Shown here: positions 48,990 through 61,017 of the stretch, in pieces
Numbering within the stretch: the stretch's first letter is position 1
How the letters are laid out: each line of letters opens with the position of its first letter
The notes under the pieces: model-generated
Databases searched by the model: none
Told to the model about the DNA's origin: nothing
The model's input: only the letters and a program-made list of their open reading frames with translations
Program-made: the position numbers and the translations under genes
DNA from: Morinoia aosen
Lineage: Eukaryota > Arthropoda > Malacostraca > Amphipoda > Talitridae
NCBI GenBank assembly: GCA_030386875.1
Contig: CM059564.1
Coordinates: 39,452,075-39,516,074 of the forward strand
DNA: 64,000 bases
Reading direction: 5' to 3'

Positions 48990-49340
48990 ACCCCTCAATA
49001 TCTGGCGGAGTTGCCAGATGTTGAGTGCCAAAATTAACTGTATTTGAGAGAAGCAACAATTTGAGGATTTTAGTGTTTCCAAGTGTTGAGTGGCAAATTT
49101 GCATTCGAGAGTAGCGTAAATTTGAGGATTTTGAGGTTGCCAAGCAAAATTTTATTTGAGAAAAGCAAAAATAAAAACATTTTGAGGTCGCCAGATGTGA
49201 CAAAACAGTGACAGTGACAAAATTATATATGAGAGAAGCAAAAATTTGAGGATTTCGGGGTTGCCAGATGTTTAGTGACAATATTGTATATGAGAGAAGT
49301 TAAAATTAGAGGATTTTGGCCAGGAAAAGACCAATCTGGC
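48990..49340 (+). repeat. About 68-bp tandem repeat, 5 copies
   Basis: Units contain GGATTTTGAGGTTGCCAGAT, GTTGAGTGACAAAATT and GAGAGAAGCAAAAA. A related phrase (CGGGGTTGCTAGAT) occurs near 61190. Confidence 0.9.
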
Positions 49341-50251
49341 AACCCTGAACTGCAGAGAACTGCCCCCGCCGGCCAGCGGCAGTTATGCGGTGGTGGCGGT
49401 CACAGGTGATGTGCCTCCCTAACTGTGCTTGCCTAACCTTTCACGCGGTCACACAACCTTCCACTTCAGCTGCAGTCAATTATGTCCACCTTACGTTTCA
49501 CTTCAAACATGTTCTTACTTGGTTTCTTGAAGAAAACCTCCTAGGAAATTTTTAACTCCCAAGTCGAGAGGTTTGAAAATCCCTTTGGAAATTTCCAACT
49601 GCTAATGTTCTGCCGATTGTTCGAATCACCAGCCAATTATTTATATGATTTATAACGCTTAAATTGAGATCCTCACTTCCGTGCTCGTCAAATAAATTAC
49701 AAGATGAGTAGCAAAATTGCGTCAAGTATTTACGAAATAGTTACGGCGCAAGTTCAACTCAATTTTCTCATTAAGCGAGTGTTTGACAAGAATTTAAATG
49801 ACATCCAGAAGAATTCGCACGAATTCAGCTTATGGAGACTCAAAATTAATTACTAGAATGTTGATGCAGGAATAGAAAGTTCGATTTCGGGGCGTCATTC
49901 TATATTTTCGACGCACGGGCTCAAAAGCACATTGACTGACACTTTGTAACGACGTGAATTTTTTTTTCTTTTGTGCTAGGTGACTCGGTTAGTAAGTTTC
50001 AATTTAGGTACCTTCTAAAGATATATCGTTCTCTCGACTTATATTATAAAATAGCTTCAGGAACATCAGTTATTGATTTAACTTCAAGATCCTTGCGCTC
50101 GCCGTCACTGTGCCTAGCGAAACCAACGTAATTTTCTCTATTATTTTCAATTCAAGCAATTGCCATTACGAACAGCAGGAGGGGGCGATACCTGGGCTCT
50201 AATTGAGGTGAGCGTACTAAGATTGTTTAGTTGTCAATAAATTGCAAGAAA

Positions 50252-50378
50252 ATGTTTGCCTCCAATTTTGGTCCAACCGTCAGTGCGACCCCCGCGGTGT
50301 CACCGGTCAGTAGACGCTGCGGTGACGTCCTAAGGAAGTGTTATTGCGGCCGTGCGGGTCATCGAAGATCGTGTCCAG
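50252..50378 (+). CDS. Candidate first coding exon with zinc-knuckle-like motif
   Basis: An ATG in good context (AGAAAATGTTT) opens a frame MFASNFGPTVSATPAVSPVS that ends at CCAG|GTAGGG. The last residues, CYCGRAGHRRSCPG, resemble a CCHC zinc knuckle, but with spacing C-x-C-x4-H-x3-C instead of the usual C-x2-C-x4-H-x4-C, so metal binding is doubtful. No homologue recognised. Confidence 0.2.
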
Positions 50379-50920
50379 GTAGGGTTGATAAACTTCGGCG
50401 GGGAATTATTTCCTTTTTGCCAATCGATGTGAACAATTTTCGTGCCTGGCCCCGCTGATAACTTCTGTACGGTCTGAGGTCATCAGCCAATTATTGCTGG
50501 TCTCTCGGCACATTGATTGTAAATTGGTTTCATTATTGGGCTGATTATTTCTAATGCTGAATAAAAGATGTTAAAGAATATGGGAATAATTGAAAATAAT
50601 CGCCCTGAAAATAAAGGATGGTACAACTTCGGCTATATGTACATGAATCTTCAAAACCTACATGACCTGAGAATTCTTAAATTTTTGATACATTGAATCA
50701 CCTTACCAAATTAATCTTTTTTGCTAAAATTTTCAAGCATATATATTTTCAACCGAAATTTGACTTCAGCGACCACTCAGCATTTGGCAGCCCGGCAGAA
50801 TTCCATTTCTCACCGCGTTTTTAATTATTTTCTTATAAATGCCAATGATCCTGTTGACTTTCGTCATGACGAAGCTCCAGTTGCCAGCGTGGGGGCACGA
50901 TCAGGCACCTTGTGTATACT

Positions 50921-51142
50921 TAATACTGTGATTGCGGCAACTAAATATTAAGTTCAATGCCAAACTCAACTTTAAAGTCAATTGTAGTAAGTTATTTGGA
51001 AAATACCAAACATGGATTGGATCGTGCCTTTATTTGGCTTTGATGAAATATTCGTGAAAATTGAGTTTGCGGCTACGGTCAGCAGCATTATGAGAATTAC
51101 CTCCGTGTACCACCGGTGGCGCACGTCGCAGTCAAAATGTTA
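50921..51142 (+). repeat. Dispersed repeat family, copy B
   Basis: Same family and orientation as the copies near 35.8 and 60.8 kb. It keeps GTCAATTGTAGTAAG, ATCGTGCCTTTATTTGG and CCGTGTACCACCGGTGGC near its end, and shows many point differences and small indels, so the copies are old. Confidence 0.75.
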
Positions 51143-52152
51143 ATCCGTGTGTGTCTGTAGGCTTGGCTATAGTGTTGTGTGTGAGCGCACGGGTCCTCGC
51201 TCTTCCTTGACTTCTCCCCTCACAGTCCTGCTGCGGGAGGCAAAGGTATGAAGCTAAAACATGCATGGGAACGCGTAGAATGCGTAACATGCAATGGCTT
51301 GAATGTACTGCGTAACATAATAGGGAATGTGCGTTACAAAATGCGTATAATAAATAAAATGTTACAAAATTAGTATTTGGGAATGAGTAGAATGCGTAAC
51401 ATATTAGGGAATGCGTATGCGTATGGCTTAATTTGTGTATTTCCACGTGCATGTAAAGAAATACGTATACAAGAGAAGGTAAGATCTACTTGCAGCGAGA
51501 GGCAGATTTGCGTCTGTTGTTATCCACTCCTGTAAATGTGTTCCGAGACCGCGAGTCGGACTAGCGAAAGGTTCACGTCTCTGCAGCGGTATCGTCTGCT
51601 GCAAAAGTTCATCCATCGATTTGGCTACAACTCTGGCCCTAAATCCTCGAATTTTATTCTAAAAAATTCAAAGTTGAGGATTTTGGCGGAATAAACATGA
51701 AGCTTTGTCACATCGAACGAATAACTTTTTTTACCAACGGCGGTGCGACAACGAAAGAACTGTTTGAAAATCCGTGTCAGAAAAGTGAGATGTGCCTCGG
51801 CCGTTTTTCTCTGGCTCGTCTGTTCTTTCTTGCAAGCGTTTTTGTGACGTTGTACTTTATGGAGTGTCCCAGCCTTACATTATTGTTGCCCCCGGCCCCT
51901 CACAGTGAGCATGACCAATCGATTCTTAAACCCTGATAATCAGCGCCAGGCCTGGTTTTAATGCCTCTGTAAAAACGAGAGGAATGACCACCTCAAAGGA
52001 ATGCATAAAACCGTAATGCAACATGCTCCCATTATTTGCGCACCTACGGGCAGCCGCCAGTGCCTTTTTTGTGAAATTTCTTCAGCCTACGCTGAATAGG
52101 AGAGCACTAAATCTTCGAATTTAATGACAGCAGCCTATAATTCATATTTCTG

Positions 52153-52295
52153 ATGTCGTTTGGTCTTCACAGACGGTTTTTGCGTAGAATATCGTTCGGT
52201 CTTTACAGGTAGTTTTACCTAGAATGTCGTTCGGTCTTCACAATTGATTCTTACGTTGAATGTCGTTCGGTCTTTACGGATGGTTTTAACGCTGT
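52153..52295 (+). repeat. About 36-bp tandem repeat, 4 copies
   Basis: Each unit carries ATGTCGTTCGGTCTTCACA or a close variant followed by a T-rich stretch. Confidence 0.9.
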
Positions 52296-52299
52296 CTTG

Positions 52300-55200
52300 A
52301 GCCGTTCAGCAGAGATGCTCCATCATAAAACCACCGCAAGCTAAGTCGTTGACAACTTCGATGAGTCACTGATGTTGAATTATTGACGTCAAGTTTTCTT
52401 TTTAATTTTCGTTCAAGCTTCAGGACAAATGGGATAGCGATGTCGGTCTGCCTGTTTGTGGAGCACTTGAAGCTCCCTAATGGTATATTTGCCTGCCAAC
52501 CAACATAATATGAACCATGATTTATTTGATAAGGCGCCTTCTTTATTTTGCCGAGCCTTAAAATAAACTTCAGTAAATCGAGGGCCAGGCTCGCCTTATT
52601 CGTTTTTGATGTATTGGCTGTGCGCTTTTTCAGCTGAGAATTTAGTTCAGTTTTTAGTTTATATTAGCTACTGAATATTGAAATGTTATTAATTCTATTT
52701 CCCTATTTCAGATCATTGTAGTCGATCCCATTCGGTTGTATGTAATATGATGTTAGGGGAATTTTGATGATATGAACTTGGTTATAATTTATTGTGGAAA
52801 AATTAATAATAGGATGATTTCCTACGAGGCTCTTCATTGCGCATCTCCAAATATAGAGTTCGAAAAACCCGAGTTTAAATGAGCGATCGTTTTTATTTGG
52901 TAGCTGTTTTGATTCGTAATTTTCCTTGGTTTGCTCGTATTCATCTTAATTTCTTTACATTATTTTACTTTCGTATGTATGCTTGCTTGAATTGTACTGA
53001 TGAACGCCACACTCAGCACCAGCCACTTGGCTCCACGCAAGCCTAGATACAAACCACTCTCTTAACCTTCATCGATCATCCTTGCTGAAGACCTCTTCAC
53101 TCGGCCCGAGACCGGCATCTTCTTGTCTTGTTTGTTTTGAGTTTCCGTTTGGTGGTGACTTGTGAGCGCTGTGTGCTTCTTCTCGAGTGTGTTGAGCGGC
53201 CGAAGGTCTCAGAAAAAGCGGTGTGGTCTTGTTGGTGTAACTTGAAACTGGAGTAGACTGATCGGATGGCGGCGGCGAAGGAATATTAAGAGCTTCGGTT
53301 TTATTAAGAACAAGTGCACTCACCGTCATCAAGACTGACGGCGCTATTTAGTAAGCTAGAACTACAATTCACTCGTGAGAACCTTTTAAATAAACTAAAG
53401 AAACGTTTCTGTAAGATCACGTACCCTAGTGTTTTCATAGCCGTGGACGCGTACTAAGTAATTGAATTGTGTCTTTGTGCTACGCATCTAATCGTATGTC
53501 TTCAAAGTGTGATGATCGGAGTTTTTCATGGTGTAGAGGTTTTTGGACAAGTGTTGTTGACTAATGCCCGAAGAAACGCGATGTCTTTGTGAGAAGGCCT
53601 CATTTAACATCGACCTTGTATTCTAGATGCGTGCCTCGGCTTGTAATCCAGATCAACTCGGTGTGTCGTAATCATTTTTCAAACTCGGAGTGGTCATCAT
53701 TTCACGGTGGATCATCTCCCTGATAAGTAAGCTCATAATCACACCCTTCACCGACTGTGCAACTCTGCAATGCCCTCAGGCGGTCGGAGGTGTTTCTCTT
53801 TTTCTCGGTGTGTCTGCAATTTAGTGATCGCAACCCACGATGTCATTACTGGGAGATGGGACAATTAGTGTTCTCAGACGCTGATAGATGACGAATGCAA
53901 TTAGGACGGCGAGATCGCTTGACCGCTCCTTCTCCTGCGTCCCTTTCTCGATTTGGTAGAAAAGGGACCGTCATTCATGGAGGCCTCTAACTTCATCTAA
54001 CTTCAACTCACTTTACCCTTTATAGTTTATACTGCTCTTGATTTTGTCTCTATCGTTTGGTAGATTTCTAGTTCAACCGAAATCGTGCTGTGTTGGGAAT
54101 TTGTTAAGATTATCTGAGCTTTTTATTTCACTATTTGGACTCTTTACTCCATTATTTTGGCATATTTACTTGTTATGTTACTTATAAATCTCTTGCGCGC
54201 CTGTGATTTGATGATCATTTAATAGAAGAGGACAGCGTCATAGAAAATCAATGCAAAATAAGTAATAGTTCTCGTTAATTCTTTATTGGATTCAATGGCG
54301 CATGTACACAGTAAATATAACTTCGTACGGTAGACCTCGCAGTCACATGAGCGAAGAACTCGTGTCTATTCTTAAATATCATTGCATGCTCCTCATCCAT
54401 AAGTCTAGGTTAACTTCAAAATTAAATCTGTATTTGTTGTGTAGGAATATCAGAACGTTAAGCAATTTACGAGTTAAATGATTGAATCAGGACTTGGTAC
54501 GAATTGAGAACCTATGATAATATTCATAGAGCTTACTACTTTGAGTTCGAATAACTTTACTCGTATTATGCAAGTTATTTTCTATGCAAGTTTCATCATA
54601 ATAGGGGTTAATACTATTTTGTGGTTCTATAATTTTTCTCTGTATGTTCAAAGTATTTCTCTTTTTACTGGACTGTAGTGAAGTCACAAAATCGTTTCAG
54701 AATGATCTTAAGTAGCTTTTAAATATTTCTGAGTTTTAAAGCTTGCGGGCTGCTTTTATCATTGATTAACCGCGAGTTTTTAGGAACCAAAAAAAAGTAT
54801 TTTCACCCTTCAGGGTACGTTATCTGTCAAATTGAATATGCATGCGCCATTATGCTTGATAGTTGAGCGCTTGCTTTACTCAGGGAATATTTTAAAAATG
54901 CTAAGAAGTCAGCTGCCTGCATGTAAATACATTTTAGTTATTAAGGGCGAGCCGAGAGAGGAATACCTCATGAAGGAGAGACGCTTTATTATATTTTTAA
55001 GGAACGTTTAGTGTTCTACGCAAGTGCCCTGACGAAATGAGTTAGTCACCACAGGCCCCACTTGTTCGATACACTGGGCAGGATGGTGTCTTGCGACGCA
55101 TGTTCTTTTAGGGTAAAAAGATATTGATGATGCTTCTTTTATGGTAGAGATGATGTCTTACGCTCTCTGTACAAAACAGAAATTTGTTTATGAACAATGG

Positions 55201-55570
55201 TGAAGTTGAAACAAAAAATTCAATTCTGAATCACATGATAATGTCACTCACTGCATTGTAGTCATGTATGATTTGCAGTTGTGTTGCACATTTCACCACT
55301 GGAGTATTCTTTTTTATGTTTATAAAGTAAGCTTCTATAAATGAATTGAAAATCAAGCTATCTATGTTCTCCTGACACTATGGTATGTGATCACTCTGTT
55401 AAAGTACATATATATTTTCATCACTCATGGATTTAAGGTAAATATGAGTACTCACATGATAATACTAGCTCACCAAGATATTTTATCAAGCTCGTGAGTA
55501 GCAGTAAAAATTTACTGAAATGCATTTACTTTCTACACTATATTTTAAAAGCTAAGCGTGCCCCTATTTT
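52300..55570. other. Mostly featureless
   Basis: Apart from the weak minus-strand candidate at 53069-53332, no gene, array or transposon end was recognised. Confidence 0.5.
53069..53332 (-). CDS. Candidate disordered-protein exon, unidentified
   Basis: An 87-codon frame rich in Ser, Pro, Thr, Lys and Glu (for example ALNIPSPPPSDQSTPVSS), beginning with tandem ATG codons. A donor-like ACG|GTGAGT overlaps its third codon, which would instead make this the start of an intron. Both readings are weak. Confidence 0.17.
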   Translation of the reverse strand: MMTVSALVLNKTEALNIPSPPPSDQSTPVSSYTNKTTPLFLRPSAAQHTREEAHSAHKSPPNGNSKQTRQEDAGLGPSEEVFSKDDR

Positions 55571-55572
55571 GA

Positions 55573-55850
55573 TTCGGCCCATGAAATGGGCTTGTACCTG
55601 CTTTCATACCGCTCATGGAATGGGCTTGTACGTACTTTTATACCGATCATGAAATGGGCTTATCCCTACTTTTAGACCGCTCATTAAATGGCGTGTACCT
55701 GCTTTCATACAGCTCATGAAATGGGCTTGTACGTACTTTTATACCGCTCATGAAATGTACTTGTCATCTCAATGGGCTTGTGCCTATTTCGATACTGCTG
55801 ATGAAATAGGCTTGTACCTACTTAGATACTACTAATGAAATGGGCTGAGC
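55573..55850 (+). repeat. About 41-bp tandem repeat, 7 copies
   Basis: Units contain CATGAAATGGGCTTGTACCT and CTTTTATACCGCT; copies near the right end are more diverged. Confidence 0.92.
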
Positions 55851-56107
55851 TGATGTGGTCGAGGAGCAAAAAGCCTTGGCCGAACAGGGCTCCCTAGCGC
55901 CGAGCCTCACGTCCTCGTGAGTCTGGGCCAGAGAGAGGCGACAGCGTATCTTCTTTCCTGCAGTAACGAGCGGCTTGGTAATGTAGCGAGCACGATCTCA
56001 TCAGCTTCTCGTTTCCTCAAGCACTGGGGCTGATCAGACCGTCTCCCGTCTCTTGAGTTCTTGACGTCTGCTCTTGCGCCCAAACACACTCGTCCGTCTG
56101 GAGATGA

Positions 56108-56551
56108 GTGCTTCTTTCTTTCGGGGTTGATATGTGCTCGGTATTTGTGTAGGTGCGTGAAAAATACTGCCTGTATTCCCAAAATTATTGTCTTCGTGTA
56201 GATAATTAACGCACATTGAAGCAAATTGAAGAAATAGCGAGTTGTGTTGCTTCTGCCTGAAAGTGCACCCGTTCGGTTTTGTGATGGTACGTGGAAAAAA
56301 CTGCTTCTATTCTCAAAACTCACATGTCTTCTCGTTAATAATTCACGCACACTGAAGCAGTTTGAAGAAGTAACGTGAAGGGATTGCTTCTGCCTGAGAG
56401 AGATCAGCTATTCGGTTTTGTGTTGGTACGGGGAAAATACTGCCTGTATTTTTAAAAATCATATCTTCGTGTTAATAATTCACGCACACTGAAGCAGTTT
56501 GAAGATGCAACTTGAAGAAACCGCTTCTGCCTGAAAGATATCAGCTGTCGG
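56108..56551 (+). repeat. About 138-bp tandem repeat, 3 copies
   Basis: GCTTCTGCCTGAAAG, TTCGGTTTTGTG and AATTCACGCACACTGAAGCA recur. The 147-codon minus-strand frame across this array and its left flank is not convincing as a gene. Confidence 0.9.
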
Positions 56552-56777
56552 AAGACGCCGCCGCCCAGACGCGTAGATCATGGACCAAGTGTCTCGAGTC
56601 GCCGGATGGCAGTGGGGGGGATGTAAAAAATCGTGATCGTCTGAGCTTCAGGACAGTTGTTTCTGCGCTTTACTGAACGGCAACTTGAAAGCCTTCTGAT
56701 TATCACAGGCAATGAGCCTTCTTGCGTGACTTTCGTGCTCAAGTGAACACTGTTCCGTTCTGCCGTCCGGTCCGTGT

Positions 56778-57047
56778 ATGGTGGAAGTGCGTTCGTGTGC
56801 TGAAAAGCTGTGCAACGCCGCCCAATTTATCATGGGAGCCAGTTGGTCTAACGCGTCGTCGTATTTAGTGAAATTGGTCGAACTGAAACACCGGGTGGGA
56901 TTTTCACCGGCCAGAATGATTTATCAACTATTTCAAGGTGAATTAGCCATTGTAAACTATGGTTATGTTGCTGCTAATCCGAGTTATAACAGATCCGTAG
57001 CTCTTGTTCCTGATTGTGTAAGCTACTCCTACGAAGGCGAATGTTAA
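56778..57047 (+). CDS. Open frame of 89 codons, unidentified
   Basis: Starts with ATG (MVEVRSCAEKLCNAAQF) in a GC-richer patch and ends at TAA. A donor-like CAAG|GTGAAT lies near 56935. Not inside any repeat array. No family recognised; the length is within chance expectation for this window. Confidence 0.15.
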   Translation: MVEVRSCAEKLCNAAQFIMGASWSNASSYLVKLVELKHRVGFSPARMIYQLFQGELAIVNYGYVAANPSYNRSVALVPDCVSYSYEGEC

Positions 57048-57689
57048 TAACAACGAGAAAGCTATACGCGTTAATTGTATCGTATGCTTCTTCAATTAGG
57101 CAGTTGTGTGCAGTATCATTGATTTTTAATTGGTGTATTCGTACAACTTAAGCGAATAATATGGCTGTTGATTAATTGAGAACTAGATTCGTCCGCGAGT
57201 TCATTGTAGATTGCTTAGTGCATCTCTTAATCCGAGGATTTTCCTTATTGGCAAATTTGATCCTAGTTGTATCTTTCTTGTCGTAAGAAGAAAGTGTTCA
57301 ACTTGCCTTATAAGTTCCGTAGATTCCAAGTATGACTGTAAAAAGATTCCTAGAAAATCCTACTGCCGCTAAAATGATTTTTTTTTAGCCATTGCATACA
57401 TTCGCAATTTTTTGTGACCACTTGACTTGTTTTGTAGCAAATTGGGCCGCTGTTCGAGGCCCTCGTTCATCATGGGAGTAATTTACCGGTATCTTTGGAG
57501 TGAATTCCAGCCTTCGGTACTTGTAATGGTCTGGTGTTCTTTTAGTTGAGGTCCATTAAAGAACCATTCTATAGGCTCATAATAAGGTAGACAAAGGACT
57601 TTGAATTATGACGGTGGTCTGGTCGGTCCATCTGCGGGCATGGTAAACATTAGCCTCTCCGTTCTCTCCTTCTGTACGAATGCATTTCT

Positions 57690-58470
57690 TGAGTTTACGG
57701 CTGAGCTTTAATGGATGGATGTGCTATGTGCATAGGAATTACGTTTGTGACGATGTACTTATTACAGCCTCGTATCAACCATTCTCTGTCAGCGAATGGT
57801 GTCTTTCGGCAGAAGCTACCATTTACTGCAGCCTCATACCAACGCTGGCGACGACACTCAGCTCTCATTCTCTCGGATCTTGCAAATGACTCGGCGTCCA
57901 CATTCAGATGAAGCCGAAAAAGTGCTACTTTTCTTGCTAGAAACGTCTTTTCGTCACTGAAACTACATGTGTCTGTGGCGTCCGTGACCGGAAAGTGTTG
58001 CGATCAATTGATCTGGTCGAAGGTGTGCCGACCAACACCTTATAGGGCTCTCTTTTGTTCGGCTCTTCAAAGTGTGGAAGTGTGGACCGAGCTTCGGCCG
58101 TGACCGTCGTGCTGTGATTCCGTGACTTCTTGCCTCACCATTGCTCGAGGGTTCATGTATCGCTCTGGAATCGCGCGCGTCCCTTCCCCCCTCCACGATC
58201 GTCTTGCGCAGGAAATGCTCGTCATATTACAGACGTCTTTTTTGCCGTATTATCTGCGGCTGCACAGTCCTCAAATTGTCCTTGTGCATGGACCAACGCT
58301 TGACCTAACCATGTCCTCGCAGAAGTATTCACCTTTTTCGTGACTTTTATTTTCACGACACTCCTGGGCATTTGAATTGCCAGTTTTTCAATGGTACGAG
58401 AATTCTGAGCTCTCACATTGCGCAATTTTTTCATGAAATTCTTGGCATGTTCACTGCGCGCCATGAGCAA
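57690..58470 (-). pseudogene. Possible decayed transposase (weak)
   Basis: A minus-strand frame from about 58460 begins MARSEHAKNFMKKLRN and runs about 80 codons with lysine- and arginine-rich, coding-like content. About 170 codons further on, in a different frame, is CSFSDEKTF (near 57945), the form the first catalytic site takes in many Tc1/mariner transposases. It is followed by about 80 open codons to a stop near 57695. The spacing between a possible DNA-binding start and the FSDE motif suits the superfamily, but at least one frameshift separates them and I recognise no other motif. It could be chance. Confidence 0.22.
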
Positions 58471-58872
58471 TTGAATCAGGTTTTCAGCACTGATGATATC
58501 TCAATTTTTATTATATATTCCCATAAATTTGTGTTGTAGCCACATGCGAGTTACGTTTTTCTCTTTGTTCCTAATACCCATGATGCACATAATCTGCGGG
58601 CCGCATCTCCCGGTGCTTCATGCTCGGCAGACTCCACCCAAATGTGTGTAGTCATGGGGCCTCCGGCGCAGGAAATGCATGCGTCCAGTAAAGTATTCAA
58701 AGATGTATCAAATCGTGCGTTTTTAATCCGCAGTTCTTTTATCACGGGGAATTTAGCGCCGCTCTGCTTCTCTTTTGGCCCACATTTTCGGGCGGTTCTC
58801 ACACGCCGTGTCTGCGTCTAAACTCCACGCATCTCCACCTGTTCCTCAGAGTCTAAACTCTAGATTCTAGAG

Positions 58873-59059
58873 CAATGGTCCTTAACCAGGGCATGCCACA
58901 GTTCGTGCAATAATACAGTATATAGCTATGTATGTATATTTTGAATTTGAAGGGAGAAAAACGCATTTTATTTTTGAATAAACCAACTATGAAGGGTTCA
59001 CAAGTTTCATGTATGAAACTCGTGAGGTTCAATACCTCCAACAAGGTTAGGAACCACTG
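58873..59059. mobile_element. Short non-autonomous hAT-type element (MITE relic)
   Basis: The left end reads CAATGGTCCTTAACCAGG. The right end, inverted, reads CAGTGGTTCCTAACCTTG. Both match the CAGTGGTTCTTAACC-type terminal repeats of hAT transposons. The 187-bp interior has no transposase. An 8-bp target duplication would be expected; the flanks agree at only about half the positions, so either the insertion is old or the boundary is off by a base or two. An internal short inverted motif (GTTTCATG/TATGAAAC) lies near 59005. Confidence 0.68.
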
Positions 59060-59592
59060 CTTTGGACGAACAGATGGACATGCGTCTGCGTCTAAAGTAA
59101 CAGGTGGACATGCATGGTACTTTCAAGTGTTGTATGTCATCGAACTTGGCTCGTGTAGAGTCGATGCACCGATCGTGACCTGGCTAATTATATCTCAAAT
59201 TTCGACTCTGCAGTCAGTGATGCTACGTGAAGGTTAGATTGTCTTGTCTTACTTGCACGATACTTTGTGTTACAACAGGGATAGTTCCTTGTATTTGTTT
59301 TGATAATATTTTAAGGTAGCATTCCCTAGTGGGAGCGCTGTTTAGGTCCAAAAATGTATAATTATTTTTCGTTTAAAGAGTGTTACAGGTGCCTCATTTA
59401 TCTAGCAAGGTTATAGGTTTGCAACATATTTTAGTAGCGTTATAACTTGTTTTAGCAACGTCGTCAGCAGCTCTCGAACGTATTTCAGTGGTTCTGTAAC
59501 TTTTCAGTATTTCTATAACTATTTCTTACAACTGATAGTAAATTTGAAAATGAATTTGAAATTTTCATGATCTCCTAAATTTATCCACTGAT

Positions 59593-59818
59593 AGTGAGAA
59601 TATTTTTTGGTATTACATGGACTCTTCCCGAGAAGTGAGTGAATTTATTTCACAATATGGACTCTTTCAAGCAGTGAGTAAAGTTATCTCACAACATGGA
59701 CTCTTCTCGAGCAGTGAGAAAAGTTTCCTCTTAATATGGATACCTCCCGAGCTGTGAGCATTTTTATCTCACAACATGGACTCTTTCCGAGCAGCGAATG
59801 AAATTCTTCATCATATTC
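59593..59818 (+). repeat. 43-bp tandem repeat, 5 copies
   Basis: Units contain TCTCACAACATGGACTCTT and GAGCAGTGAG. Confidence 0.92.
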
Positions 59819-60024
59819 TGCTGCTCATGTTACCTGCGTAGCACGTTTCTTGCTGACGCAGGGCGTGGTGGCTTCTTCTATGACGGGCTAAAAGTCTTCC
59901 CTGGTAGAGTTTTGTACCCGAGTCGTTAAGAAAGAAACTCCGGAATTTCGTGACGTAGTGGTAACCTGTCACATTTTCCTTGCAGTAGCAAATTGAAGTT
60001 CGCTACCATTGCAGACCCGCTTGA

Positions 60025-60440
60025 AGGCAAGCTTTGCATCGTTGAATATCCGTTCGAAGCCGAATTTGAAAGTTTGCTTGTTCATATAGGGCTAAATTTC
60101 ATAACGAAGCATAATCAGCTAAAGCTTTCACAGAGTTGAGCATTCGGCTAAAGCTAAATTTTGAATACTTGTACATTATTTTGAAACGTCATTTCACAGC
60201 GTTAAATATTCTTTCCATCCAAAACTTTATGATGTGCCATATTCGTATAAATGTAAATTTTATTGCGTTGAAAATTCACTTAAAACCAAGTTCAATATCA
60301 TTGCATATCCATCCAATACCGAGTTCCATTTCGTAGCATATTCGCCTAAAACTGAATTTCATAACGTCACGTACACTTTTTTACCCAAGTTAATATCACT
60401 GAGCATCTTCGTTGAAAAACAAGTTTAAAAAAATTGGAGA
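60025..60440 (+). repeat. Diverged about 42-bp tandem repeat, 8-9 copies
   Basis: Recurring pattern GCATATTCGCCTAAAACTGA and AATTTCATAACG with heavy divergence. Open frames inside are by-products. Confidence 0.75.
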
Positions 60441-60459
60441 TTCGCTAAAAACAATGTGG

Positions 60460-60710
60460 TAGGACAGTGGACGCAGGTGCGCTTTGCTCAGTTCTCTGGA
60501 CTGTCCCACCACATGGGCTCTTCACTAAGTTACTCTGCTCTGCACCAAGCCGAGTCACTCCTACACGCAGCGAACACTGAGCTGCTGTGTAGCCGCGCCC
60601 GACCTCCATTACCTGCAGCAATTGCGCTCGCAGGACAGGTGAAGGAAGGTGCCTCTCTCATCCGGTGCTTGGAGGCAAGCAACTCTCAAGCTCTCGTGGT
60701 TGCCATCTGA
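60460..60710 (+). CDS. Candidate coding exon, unidentified
   Basis: A GC-rich patch is open for over 80 codons. From the 3' splice-like GCGCTTTGCTCAG (ending near 60492) it reads FSGLSHHMGSSLSYSALHQA and continues with Ala/Leu-rich, helix-like sequence (AAIALAGQVKEGASLIRCLE) to a TGA at 60708. A donor-like CAG|GTGAAG occurs near 60638. Composition is among the most protein-like in the window, but I cannot name a family. A dispersed repeat begins 80 bp downstream. Confidence 0.25.
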
Positions 60711-60792
60711 TTTTTTTGGATGCAGTTTATCCAGTAAAAAAGGTTTATTAGTTGTTGACTGTTTCAGTGTGTTTCTATCTTGCTCCTGCTTC

Positions 60793-61017
60793 AACACTTT
60801 GACCACAATTGTTGAACTTAAGTTCAATATTCAACTCAAATTTGAAGTCAATTGTACTAAGCAATTTTGAAAATAGCAAACGTTAACTGGATCATGCCTT
60901 CATTTAGGTTTAACTAAGTTTGTATGGAAATTGAGTTTGTGACTACTGGTCGGTCAGCAGCATTGTGAAAATCCTCTCCTTTCCCATCGGTGGAGCATGT
61001 TGCTGCCAAAGTGGTAA
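60793..61017 (+). repeat. Dispersed repeat family, copy C
   Basis: Third copy, same orientation. It holds a perfect 16-bp palindrome TTGAACTTAAGTTCAA at 60812-60827. The terminal palindrome seen in copies A and B is eroded here (CCCATCGGTGGAGC). Confidence 0.75.

Noticed and set aside
49600..49680. TTCGAATC, resembling a tRNA T-arm
   Set aside because: No matching acceptor stem, D-arm or anticodon arm could be placed around it.
55907..56350. A 147-codon minus-strand frame
   Set aside because: It runs through copies of a 138-bp tandem repeat and has no motif or splice support.
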